A stretch of DNA of 64,000 nucleotides from Desulfoluna spongiiphila. GTDB taxonomy: Bacteria; Desulfobacterota; Desulfobacteria; Desulfobacterales; Desulfolunaceae. Each line of letters begins with the position of its first letter. Within the stretch, counting starts at the first letter, position 1. The notes below the pieces were generated by a model. It was not told the origin of the DNA. It saw only the letters and a program-made list of their open reading frames with translations, and ran no database searches. Where the stretch lies: positions 64,738-128,737 of the forward strand of contig NZ_FMUX01000007.1 in assembly GCF_900101345.1 (NCBI RefSeq), given 5' to 3'. A program made the translations under genes and the position numbers. Positions 55,679 through 63,252 of this stretch are shown here, one piece after another.

Positions 55679-55764
55679 GCCTCCGGCGGCGAGGTGTGCC
55701 ACCTCGAAAGCAGGCCACCATTGGGATTTGCCCTTCGTTCCTCAGGGCAAATCCCAATGGCATA
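55679..55764 (+). repeat. Modular repeat, solitary B half with a distinct stem
   Basis: GCCTCCGGCGG end, hairpin CGAGGTGTGCCACCTCG, then CCATTGGGATTTGCCC, loop TTCGTTCCTCA, GGGCAAATCCCAATGG: a perfect 16-bp stem whose sequence is unlike the common GCGAATG version, though loop and ends are the same. Confidence 0.85.
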
Positions 55765-55914
55765 ACAATCGTTGGCTGTACCCTGTTTTCGTCGCTCTCG
55801 TGAACCCTGCTCGTATTAATCTCGTTCCTTATCTCCACCTGAGATTACAACCAAAAAAAGCCCACCGTCATGGCGAGCTTTTCTAACCTGTTCAAGTTGT
55901 GACCATTCAGCTTA

Positions 55915-56266
55915 GGCCTTCGGCGGCCCTACCGGGGTTTAAATTGCTAAAAAAACTCAACAAACAGATCTTAACAGTTCTTCTTAAATGAGTTTGGGCC
56001 GCGACCTTCAAAAAAACCATGAAAAATCGACCGAAACGGAGCGCCGCACTCCGGTGCGGCTTTTTAGTCCGTCGTTACCCGTGCCGCACAGGAGTGCGGC
56101 GCTCCAGGGGACAAGAGTGTTCGGGGGGTGATGCAAATAGGCCGATGGCCCAAACGATGATCAAGGCCGAAGTTTCATTGAAAGGCGGATGTGATTTTCC
56201 CCGAGGAACGAGGGGAAAAACGCATTCGCAACTGCTTTCAAGGTGGCACACCTTGCCGCCGGAGGC
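55915..56266 (+). repeat. Modular repeat VII (decayed A half, inverted B half, with insertion)
   Basis: Starts GCCTTCGGCGGCCCTACCGG (A half, three changes from consensus), followed by AACAAACAGATCTTAACAG. The B half is at 56184-56266 (GGCGGATGTGATTTTCCCC, GAGGAACGA, GGGGAAAAACGCATTCGC, end CCGCCGGAGGC). About 200 nt between the halves hold the GCCGCAC hairpin pair. The whole gene-free stretch is 55638-56477. Confidence 0.7.
56043..56065 (+). terminator. Terminator hairpin GCCGCAC-TCCG-GTGCGGC
   Basis: 7-bp GC stem with 4-nt loop directly followed by TTTTT. A second copy in inverted orientation lies at 56083-56100 (GCCGCAC-AGGA-GTGCGGC). The two copies together form a 22-bp inverted repeat (56038-56059 and 56084-56105) with one mismatch. 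Confidence 0.7.
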
Positions 56267-56332
56267 ATTGTTCCCTGAACAATTCCAACTTGGGCCCATA
56301 CAAAAAAAATGCCCCCCCCCCCCCACAAAAAT

Positions 56333-56415
56333 GCCGCTGTGCGTTAACCCGAGGAACGAGGGTTAACGCACAGCGGCAATCGGCTTTCAAGGTGGCTCAC
56401 CTTGCCGCCGGAGGC
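56333..56415 (-). repeat. Modular repeat, solitary B half with a third stem sequence
   Basis: GCCGCTGTGCGTTAACCC, loop GAGGAACGA, then GGGTTAACGCACAGCGGC: perfect 18-bp pairing with a stem unrelated to the other copies. The small hairpin is CAAGGTGGCTCACCTTG and the end CCGCCGGAGGC. A run of 13 C precedes it (56312-56324). Confidence 0.85.
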
Positions 56416-56477
56416 ATTGTTTTTTTTCCATCCCTATATTAGTCGGGCGGACATGCGATGTCGCTACATACCCGACA

Positions 56478-57719
56478 TTACTCTTCGTCCACCCGGCAGC
56501 GGGGCAGTACGAGGTTCAGTACCACGCCGAAGATGCCGGCAAGGCCGATGCCCTGGAGGGTAAACTGACCAGCGGAGACGCTCATGCCGCCGATACCGAA
56601 GACAAGGATGAGGGCCACGATGGTCAAATTCCGTGATTCCATAAGGTCTTCACCGGATTTCACGAGGGCGTTAAGGCCCACCACCATGATGGCACCGAAG
56701 AGAAGCAGCATGATGCCCCCCATGACCGGAGTGGGAATGGTGGAAAGCAGGGCCCCGAGCTTGCCCACAAAGGCGAGAACAATGGCGGTGATGGCTGCCC
56801 AGGTCATGACCCCGGCATTTTGTGCGCCGGTGAGGGCCACGGCCCCGGTGACCTCGGAGTAGGTGGTGTTGGGGGGCCCACCCAGAAGGGAGGCAAAGCT
56901 GGTGGCCAGGCCGTCACCAAGCATCGTGTTCTCAATGCCGGGATCCTCAAGGTAATCTTTGCCCGTGATACCGCCGATGGCCAGAATATCGCCGAAGTGC
57001 TCAATGGCCGGTGCGATGGCAACGGGGACAATAAAAAAGACCGCCTGAGAATTCCATTCGGGAAAGGTAAAATCGGGCATGGCAATCCATGCCGCCTCCT
57101 TCACCGGGGTAAAATCCACCAGCCCGTAAAACAAGGCCACGATGTACCCCACGAAAATCCCGCAGAGAATGGGAATCAATTTCAGCATGCCACGTCCCAG
57201 AAGGGAGACGAGAACCGTGGTCGCCAGGGCAGCCATGGAAACGGTCAGGGCCGTGCCCTTGGGAATGATGGCCGCAGGGTTGGCTACACCGGTGGCCATC
57301 TTCACGGCCACGGGGGAGAGAATCAGGCCGATGACCATAATCACCGGACCGGTCACCACAGGGGGCAGGACCTTCTCAATGACGGCAGACCCCTGCCAGC
57401 GAATCAGAAAACTCAAGGCAATATAAAAAATACCGGCGGCGATGAGCCCGCTCATGGTGGCGGCGATGCCCCACTGCTGGACCCCGATGGAGATGGGGGC
57501 GATAAAGGCAAAGGACGACGCCAGAAAAACCGGGACCTTTCCCCGGGTCACCACCTGGAAAATCAGGGTACCCACCCCTGCGGTAAACAGGGCCACGTTG
57601 GAATTGAGCCCTGTCAAAATCGGCACGAGGACCAGAGCCCCGAAGGCCACAAAGAGCATCTGGGCCCCTAGAAACGAGTCCTTTACATCAAACCTGTAAT
57701 TACTCTTGCTGCTTTTCAT
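56478..57719 (-). CDS. uraA: Uracil/xanthine permease (UraA-type)
   Basis: 413 aa, 12-14 membrane helices of the nucleobase-ascorbate transporter family. Conserved motifs: FLASSFAFIAPISIGVQQWG, VTGPVIMVIGLILSPVAVKM, the substrate-site segment PVAIAPAIEHFGDILAIGGI, GLATSFASLLGGPPNTTYSE and TPVMGGIMLLLFGAIM. Moves uracil (or xanthine) with protons into the cytoplasm. It follows upp on the minus strand with a 182-nt gap containing two terminator-like hairpins. Uracil salvage is the probable role given upp. Confidence 0.94.
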   Translation of the reverse strand: MKSSKSNYRFDVKDSFLGAQMLFVAFGALVLVPILTGLNSNVALFTAGVGTLIFQVVTRGKVPVFLASSFAFIAPISIGVQQWGIAATMSGLIAAGIFYIALSFLIRWQGSAVIEKVLPPVVTGPVIMVIGLILSPVAVKMATGVANPAAIIPKGTALTVSMAALATTVLVSLLGRGMLKLIPILCGIFVGYIVALFYGLVDFTPVKEAAWIAMPDFTFPEWNSQAVFFIVPVAIAPAIEHFGDILAIGGITGKDYLEDPGIENTMLGDGLATSFASLLGGPPNTTYSEVTGAVALTGAQNAGVMTWAAITAIVLAFVGKLGALLSTIPTPVMGGIMLLLFGAIMVVGLNALVKSGEDLMESRNLTIVALILVFGIGGMSVSAGQFTLQGIGLAGIFGVVLNLVLPRCRVDEE

Positions 57720-57760
57720 TTCCCCTCCTGATCAGCCACACACACGTAAAAAACATCATA

Positions 57761-57781
57761 AAAAAGGCCCCCGAAAGGACC
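57761..57781 (-). terminator. Second terminator-like hairpin before uraA
   Basis: On the minus strand GGTCC-TTTCGG-GGGCC followed by TTTTTT, about 40 nt before the uraA start codon. With the preceding terminator it could attenuate uraA. Confidence 0.5.
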
Positions 57782-57865
57782 CGCAAAACAAACCAACCTG
57801 TATCTCCCCCGTGCACAGCAGGGCGGGCCTCCTGAAATCATTCCGGCCCGCCGCCGCCAAAAGGG

Positions 57866-57894
57866 CATAAAAAAAGAGGGGCACATGCCCCTCT
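57866..57894 (-). terminator. Terminator after upp
   Basis: On the minus strand AGAGGGGC-ATGT-GCCCCTCT followed by TTTTTTT, 8 nt after the upp stop codon. Perfect 8-bp stem; a strong intrinsic terminator. Confidence 0.88.
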
Positions 57895-57901
57895 GAAAAA
57901 G

Positions 57902-58528
57902 CTATTTGGTACCGAATATCTTGTCCCCGGCATCACCTAAGCCCGGGAGGATGTACCCTTTTTCGTTGAGCCGCTCATCCACGGCGGCCACATAGATATC
58001 GACGTCCGGATGGGCGTCGGTCACCCGCTTGATGCCCTCGGGTGCCGCCACGTGAAAGAGACCTCGGATGCTGTTGCAACCGGCCTTTTTCAACATGTCG
58101 ATGGTGGCGATGAGGGTACCGCCGGTGGCGAGCATGGGGTCCAGGATCAAGGCGATGCGCTTGTCCATCTCCCCTGCCATCTTCTCGTAATAGACCACGG
58201 GCTCAAGGGTCTCTTCATTTCTGTAGAGCCCCACCACGCTGACCTTGGCCGAAGGAATCAGATCGATAACCCCGTTCATCATACCGAGTCCGGCCCGGAG
58301 GATGGGAAGGATGGTGATCTTCTTGCCCTTCATGCGCTCCACGGTAACGGGACCGGCCCATCCGTCGATTTCAACCTCTTCGGTCTCCAGATCCTTGGTG
58401 GCTTCGTAGGTGAGAAGGCGGGCAACCTCTGATGAAAGGTCCCTGAAATCTTTGGTGGATATATTTCGTGCACGCATCAAACCCAGTTTGTGTTTGATAA
58501 GGGGGTGTTCTGCAATATGTACGGCCAT
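57902..58528 (-). CDS. upp: Uracil phosphoribosyltransferase
   Basis: 208 aa, standard length. Converts uracil and PRPP to UMP. PRPP-binding loop in [20 protein letters not shown]; other family motifs are [59 protein letters not shown] and the C-terminal [20 protein letters not shown] with the uracil-contacting GDAGD. Operon partner is uraA. A structured leader lies about 50-100 nt upstream. Confidence 0.97.
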   Translation of the reverse strand: MAVHIAEHPLIKHKLGLMRARNISTKDFRDLSSEVARLLTYEATKDLETEEVEIDGWAGPVTVERMKGKKITILPILRAGLGMMNGVIDLIPSAKVSVVGLYRNEETLEPVVYYEKMAGEMDKRIALILDPMLATGGTLIATIDMLKKAGCNSIRGLFHVAAPEGIKRVTDAHPDVDIYVAAVDERLNEKGYILPGLGDAGDKIFGTK

Positions 58529-58577
58529 GGGATCCTCCTGAAGCCAAATGCTTAAATGTCGCGCTATTTATTGATCG

Positions 58578-58624
58578 CCGGGCAGAAACGCCACCGCCTT
58601 GGAGCGGTGTCCTGCATTGCCCGG
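58578..58624 (-). promoter_or_regulatory. Two-tier hairpin upstream of upp
   Basis: Outer stem CCGGGCA/TGCCCGG (58578-58584 with 58618-58624) and inner stem CACCGC/GCGGTG (58592-58597 with 58604-58609), with an asymmetric internal loop. It lies 50-100 nt before the upp start. It may be a leader RNA structure; no known riboswitch or PyrR motif matches by eye. Confidence 0.4.
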
Positions 58625-58924
58625 GCATCCATTTTCTGTCTGTTTTGCCATGGTGCGCCCCGGGCTCCCCGGAAATTGAAGGGCCGCCGGATAAAGGGTC
58701 TCCGCCGGATTTAAGATCACGCATCGTGGCGCAAGCTCCCGGCTGCATCGGCTCCGTTCCGAAACCAGTCAGCCCCATGCCTGCCACGCCGGACGGCACA
58801 ACCCATCGGACTCTTTAGTGTATTTACCAAAAACCCACCCGGACCTCACGGCAAAATCAACGAAGTATATAAAAAGCGTCCCAGGATTTCAACCTGTTTT
58901 TATGTTCAATGAGCTGCACCACCC

Positions 58925-59071
58925 GACAACGGCTTGGCCGTCGCCCCTGCCCGGGGCCAAGCTTTCGAAACGTTTTGTAAACACCTATCCGGCAAAATTT
59001 TCTCAACATACCCAGAATGAAAAGCACACTCGCAGTCTGCCTTCAAGGTGGCCCACCTTGCCGCCGGAGGC
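58925..59071 (+). repeat. Modular repeat VIII (decayed A half, truncated B half)
   Basis: The A half is degenerate (GCCCGGGGCCAAGCTTTCGA). The right B part keeps the small hairpin CAAGGTGGCCCACCTTG and end CCGCCGGAGGC, but has lost the long stem-loop. Confidence 0.6.
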
Positions 59072-59086
59072 AGCCAAGTGAAAGAT

Positions 59087-59257
59087 GCCTCCGGCGGCCC
59101 TGCCGGGGGCTAAACTTTTAAAAAGTTTAATAAACAAGTTTTAAAAAACAGATTCAGGCCAACCAAAATCAAAGGCGAATGTGATTTTCCCTGAGGAACG
59201 AAGGGAAAAGCGCATTCGCAGTCTGCTTTCGAGGTGGCACACCTCGCCGCCGGAGGC
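59087..59257 (+). repeat. Modular repeat IX (A half and inverted B half)
   Basis: Complete copy: GCCTCCGGCGGCCCTGCCGG, GGGGCTAAACTTTTAAAAAG, then B stem GGCGAATGTGATTTTCCC, TGAGGAACGAA, GGGAAAAGCGCATTCGC, hairpin CGAGGTGGCACACCTCG and end CCGCCGGAGGC. It begins 16 nt after repeat VIII. Confidence 0.85.
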
Positions 59258-59670
59258 ATCGCCTTTGTTTTTACCTGAGCCATCTTGCCCCTGTGGTTCA
59301 TCAGGCTTCAACCATAGAAGGCGTGCTTTGGGGTTTTCTCTGGTTTCTCTATGAATCTGCGGTTCATGAATGATTTGTTTTTGAACTGGCCCCTAAGGCG
59401 TTCGCCTTCTGTATTCACCGCCCGGGCTTGTGGTTTTCACCCCGATCCAGTATGAAGGTGGCCCTGCCGGACCACGTACAGGCAGCCGCCAGGACCGGAT
59501 CCTGCCGGGACCGCTTTGGGGGGTGACTTTTTTCAATCGCATCATTATAGTGGTGGCGATTCACCACCGAGCCTGCGTGCCGGCGACACAGACAACCCAC
59601 GGCCTGCCCTTTGAACAAGCGGCGCACACAGCGCCGGGCCGAGCCGCCTTTACCCCAAACCGAGACTTCC
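59258..59670. other. Intergenic region upstream of priA
   Basis: 413 nt; only scattered frames with no ribosome sites. A short palindrome GGTGGCGATTCACC occurs around 59553. I see no recognisable promoter or RNA. Confidence 0.35.
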
Positions 59671-62094
59671 ATGCCCGACGCCACCTGTTACGCCCAGGTC
59701 ACCGTAACCCTGCCCCTTTCCGGCCCTTACACCTATCTGGTGCCGGATCACCTGCGCCCCCATGCAGCCGTGGGGTCCCGGGTCCTTGTGCCTTTCGGGC
59801 GCCGCACCGTCACGGGGTACATCACGGCCTTTGCACCGCCCAGCAAAAAAATGCGGGTCAAAAAGATCATCGACACCCTGGACCCCTGCCCCTTGTTCAC
59901 CCCCGGCATGGTCCCCCTGTTCCAGTGGATCGCAGACTACTACATCGCCCCCATGGGGGATGTGATCAAAACGGCCCTGCCCGGTGGCCTCAACGTGGTT
60001 GACCGCCAGGTGGTGTCCCTGACGACAAGCGGAACACGCGCCGCCGACGACCCGGCCTGCCCGGAGGCGGAAAAAGAACTCATCGACATCCTCGGAAGCA
60101 CCCCGGTCCCCCTCAAGCAGCTTTTGGACAGTGAACCGCCCATCCCCCGGTCCCTCATCAAGGTCCTCGAGAACAAGGGATGGGTCACGGTCACCCGGGA
60201 GCTCAGCACCGCACGGGCCAGGGCCAAAATGGAGACCGTGGCCGAAGCCGCCGCAGGTCCCCTCCCCAAAAAAGGGGTCACGGAAAAACGGCAGCTCCTC
60301 CTGGATTTCCTTCGCGTCCACGGCCCCACGGCCCGGGCCGACCTCAACCGAAAGCTGCCTTCGGCCAAAAGCACCCTGGGGCCCATGGTGGAGATGGGGC
60401 TCATCCACCTCTCCGAAGACCGTGTGGAACGCTCCCCTCTGGGTGAAGAGATCGTGCCCGACACGCCGCCGTCCCTCACCGACGAACAGCAGCAGGTGGT
60501 CTCCACGGTATCTGCCCAGCTGACCTCCGGCTACGCCACCTTCCTTTTAAAAGGGGTGACGGGGAGCGGGAAGACCGAGGTGTACATGCGGCTGGTGGAG
60601 GACGCCCTTGCCGCCGGAAAGACAGCCGTGGTGCTGGTGCCCGAAATCGCCCTCATCGCCCAGACCGATCGCCGCTTCAAGGCCCGCTTCGGGGACCGCA
60701 TCGCCGTCCTCCACAGCGGCCTCTCCGACGGGGAACGTTACGACCAGTGGGTAAAAATCGCCGAAAAGCGGGTCAGCGTGGTCATCGGGGCCCGCTCGGC
60801 CATCTTTGCCCCCTTGACCGACATCGGCCTCATCGTGGTGGACGAGGAACACGACGGCTCCTACAAACAGGAGAGCGGCCTCCGGTACAACGCCCGGGAC
60901 CTGGCCGCTGTCCGGGCCCGCATGGAAGGGGCCGTGGTGCTCCTGGGATCGGCCACCCCCTCCATCCAGTCGGCCTGGAACGCCCGCACCGGAAAATTCA
61001 AAGAGGTGCTCCTCACCAAGCGGGTCAACCAGAAACCCATGCCCGAAATCGAGGTGGTGGACCTGAAAAAATACAAAGACCTGCCCGGTATCCACACCTT
61101 TCTCACCCCCCGCCTCGTGGAGGCCATGACCCAGACCCTGGACCGGGACGAACAGGTGCTGCTCTTTTTGAACCGGCGCGGCTTCTCCGGCGCGCCCATC
61201 TGTGCCCACTGCGGTGAGCCCCTGAAATGCAGGCACTGCGATGTCTCCATGACCTTCCACAAAGGGGTGAACGCCTTTCGCTGCCACATCTGCGGCTATT
61301 TTGAGCCGGCCAAGACCCATTGCCGCATCTGCAACGGCCACAAGATAAAACTCTTGGGCAGCGGCACGGAAAAGGTGGAAGAGGCCGTCAAGGACATCTT
61401 TCCCCATAAAAATGTTGCGAGGATGGACCAGGATACCACCGCCCGGCGAGGCTCTCTGCTCAAAATCCTGAAAGGGGTCCGGGAAAAGCAGGTGGACATC
61501 GTGGTGGGAACCCAGATGATTGCCAAGGGACACGATTTTCCCGACATCACCCTGGTGGGGGTCATCTGTGCGGATACCGCCCTGAACCTTCCCGATTTCA
61601 GGGCAGGGGAACGCACCTTCCAGCTCCTGGCACAGGTGGCGGGACGCGCCGGCAGAGGCGACAAACCCGGCCGGGTGATCCTTCAGACCTACGTGCCGGA
61701 TCACTTCACCATCGGCTGCGCCGTGGACCACGATGCCGACGCCTTCTACACCCAGGAGACCAGCTTCCGCCGCGCCCTGGCCTACCCCCCCTTCACCCGG
61801 ATTATCCTGGTGCGCATCGCCGACAAAAACAGCGGACGATGCCGCACCGCCGCCCAGAAACTCTCCGGGCTCCTCTGGGAACGCCGCCCCGACCAGGGCA
61901 TCGCCATCATGGGCCCCGCCGAAGCCCCCCTGACCCGCGCCATGAACCGCTACCGCTGGCAGATCCTCCTGAAAGGAGAGTCCCCGTCGGCCATGAAAAA
62001 AATGATCACCGACGCCCTGGCCGCCTTTCGCAAGGAGGGCGGCTTCTCCGGCGTCTCCATCTCCATCGACGTGGACCCCTATGCCCTGGGATAA
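59671..62094 (+). CDS. priA: Primosomal replication-restart helicase PriA
   Basis: 807 aa; start at 59671 gives the normal N-terminal 3'-DNA-binding domain (YAQVTVTLPLSGPYTYLVPD, VGSRVLVPFGRRTVTGYI). Superfamily 2 helicase motifs: Walker A KGVTGSGKTEVYMR, DEEH box VVDEEHDGSYKQE, LLGSATPSIQSAWNA. The eight-Cys zinc region is at about 510-560: CAHCGEPLKCRHC and CHICGYFEPAKTHCRIC. Motifs V and VI are GTQMIAKGHDFPDI and QVAGRAGRGDKPGRV. Reloads the replisome at stalled forks. Longer than E. coli PriA (732) because of an insert in the winged-helix region (about 150-280). A modular repeat follows. Confidence 0.96.
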   Translation: MPDATCYAQVTVTLPLSGPYTYLVPDHLRPHAAVGSRVLVPFGRRTVTGYITAFAPPSKKMRVKKIIDTLDPCPLFTPGMVPLFQWIADYYIAPMGDVIKTALPGGLNVVDRQVVSLTTSGTRAADDPACPEAEKELIDILGSTPVPLKQLLDSEPPIPRSLIKVLENKGWVTVTRELSTARARAKMETVAEAAAGPLPKKGVTEKRQLLLDFLRVHGPTARADLNRKLPSAKSTLGPMVEMGLIHLSEDRVERSPLGEEIVPDTPPSLTDEQQQVVSTVSAQLTSGYATFLLKGVTGSGKTEVYMRLVEDALAAGKTAVVLVPEIALIAQTDRRFKARFGDRIAVLHSGLSDGERYDQWVKIAEKRVSVVIGARSAIFAPLTDIGLIVVDEEHDGSYKQESGLRYNARDLAAVRARMEGAVVLLGSATPSIQSAWNARTGKFKEVLLTKRVNQKPMPEIEVVDLKKYKDLPGIHTFLTPRLVEAMTQTLDRDEQVLLFLNRRGFSGAPICAHCGEPLKCRHCDVSMTFHKGVNAFRCHICGYFEPAKTHCRICNGHKIKLLGSGTEKVEEAVKDIFPHKNVARMDQDTTARRGSLLKILKGVREKQVDIVVGTQMIAKGHDFPDITLVGVICADTALNLPDFRAGERTFQLLAQVAGRAGRGDKPGRVILQTYVPDHFTIGCAVDHDADAFYTQETSFRRALAYPPFTRIILVRIADKNSGRCRTAAQKLSGLLWERRPDQGIAIMGPAEAPLTRAMNRYRWQILLKGESPSAMKKMITDALAAFRKEGGFSGVSISIDVDPYALG

Positions 62095-62111
62095 AGCTGG
62101 GAGCAAAAACA

Positions 62112-62283
62112 GCCTCCGGCGGCAAGGTGTGCCACCTTGAAAGCAGGTTGCGAATGTGCTTTCCCCCTCGTTCCTCGGGGAAAAGCACATCCGCCTTAAG
62201 CGCAACATTCATTCATGAAGAATTCTTAAGACCTTTTTGCTGACCCCGGCTCAAAAATTGGCAACCGTTTAACCGCCGGAGTT
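62112..62283 (+). repeat. Modular repeat X (B half and degenerate C half)
   Basis: B half: GCCTCCGGCGG, CAAGGTGTGCCACCTTG, GCGAATGTGCTTTCCCC, CTCGTTCCTCG, GGGAAAAGCACATCCGC. Here TGTGC pairs with GCACA whereas other copies have TGCGC or TGTGA facing their own partner. The right part (CTTTTTGCTGACC, CTCAAAAATTGGC, ACCGCCGGAG) is a decayed C half. Confidence 0.7.
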
Positions 62284-62458
62284 ATTCCGGTTAAAGTCAA
62301 GCGAGTCCCCAATACCCTTCATCGTGTTTCCAGAAGGATAAAATGGGCCTCTCCTGCAAAAACAGTTGCCACATGTCACACATCACGCGAATGCCCCGAG
62401 AACGCTTGCATAATGAATACCTCCATGCATTCGCCATAGGATTTCAAGGAACACCACC

Positions 62459-63031
62459 ATGCGCATTGCCATCATGAGCGACAGCCACGACAACATCTGG
62501 CACCTGAAGACCGCTCTTGAACTTATCGCCGACGCCAAGGCCGAGGCCATCATCCACTGCGGGGACTTTGTGGCCCCCTTTATGCTCAAACGCATAGAGA
62601 AAGCGGGCATACCCGTCCACGGCGTCCTCGGAAACAACGACGGCAGCGTCCTGACCCTGGCCCGGGCCGCCTACAAGGAGCTCTCCCACATCCATCTCCA
62701 TGACGTGGTGGGAAAGGTGACCCTGGGGGGCTGCCGCATCGCCTTTACCCATCACCCGGAGGTGGGTCGGGCCTTTGCCGCCACCGGCAACTTCGACCTG
62801 GTCTGCTGCGGTCACTCCCACACCTGGCACCAGGAGACCATTGGACGCTGCACCCTCCTGAACCCCGGAGAGATCATGGGCTCCAACGGGGACCCGAGCT
62901 TTGCCCTCCTTGACACCCAAAAAGAAACGATCAGTAAAATCACCTTTCCCCATGCCGTAAGGAAGGACTCCGGGTCCGCCCTTCACCTTGACAACACCCG
63001 GCGAGAAACATACACTATGCGCCGATGCTGA
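62459..63031 (+). CDS. YfcE/MJ0936-type metallophosphoesterase
   Basis: 190 aa, start after GGAACACCACC. Metal-binding motifs: IAIMSDSHDN, IIHCGDFVAPF, VLGNNDGSVLTL, AFTHHPEVG and VCCGHSHTW, with LNPGEIMGSNGDPSFAL near the C-terminus. A divalent-metal phosphodiesterase of unknown natural substrate. Second such gene in the window (see 39519), with about the same length but low identity. Precedes the DUF1573 gene by 221 nt. Confidence 0.9.
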   Translation: MRIAIMSDSHDNIWHLKTALELIADAKAEAIIHCGDFVAPFMLKRIEKAGIPVHGVLGNNDGSVLTLARAAYKELSHIHLHDVVGKVTLGGCRIAFTHHPEVGRAFAATGNFDLVCCGHSHTWHQETIGRCTLLNPGEIMGSNGDPSFALLDTQKETISKITFPHAVRKDSGSALHLDNTRRETYTMRRC

Positions 63032-63252
63032 TACCTGATACGCAACGAGTCCGCGCTCGCGCAATAAATAACTGTACACCATCACCTCTTTTGAGGGATT
63101 ATTTACTCTCAAGATACGTACCAGCCCAAAAAGCGTGTCGACGGGAAGCCGGCTTTGGTCGTTAAGCTGTACGGTTATGTGTTGCCCGAGCCCTCATGCT
63201 CACCCCTTCGTCCCCCCGCGACGACAGCAACGTTCGATACTGAGGTGAAATC

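Noticed and set aside
26251..62283. CRISPR arrays as explanation for the repeated intergenic sequences
   Set aside because: Copies are single, dispersed, differently oriented and of different internal content; there are no regular spacers and no cas genes.
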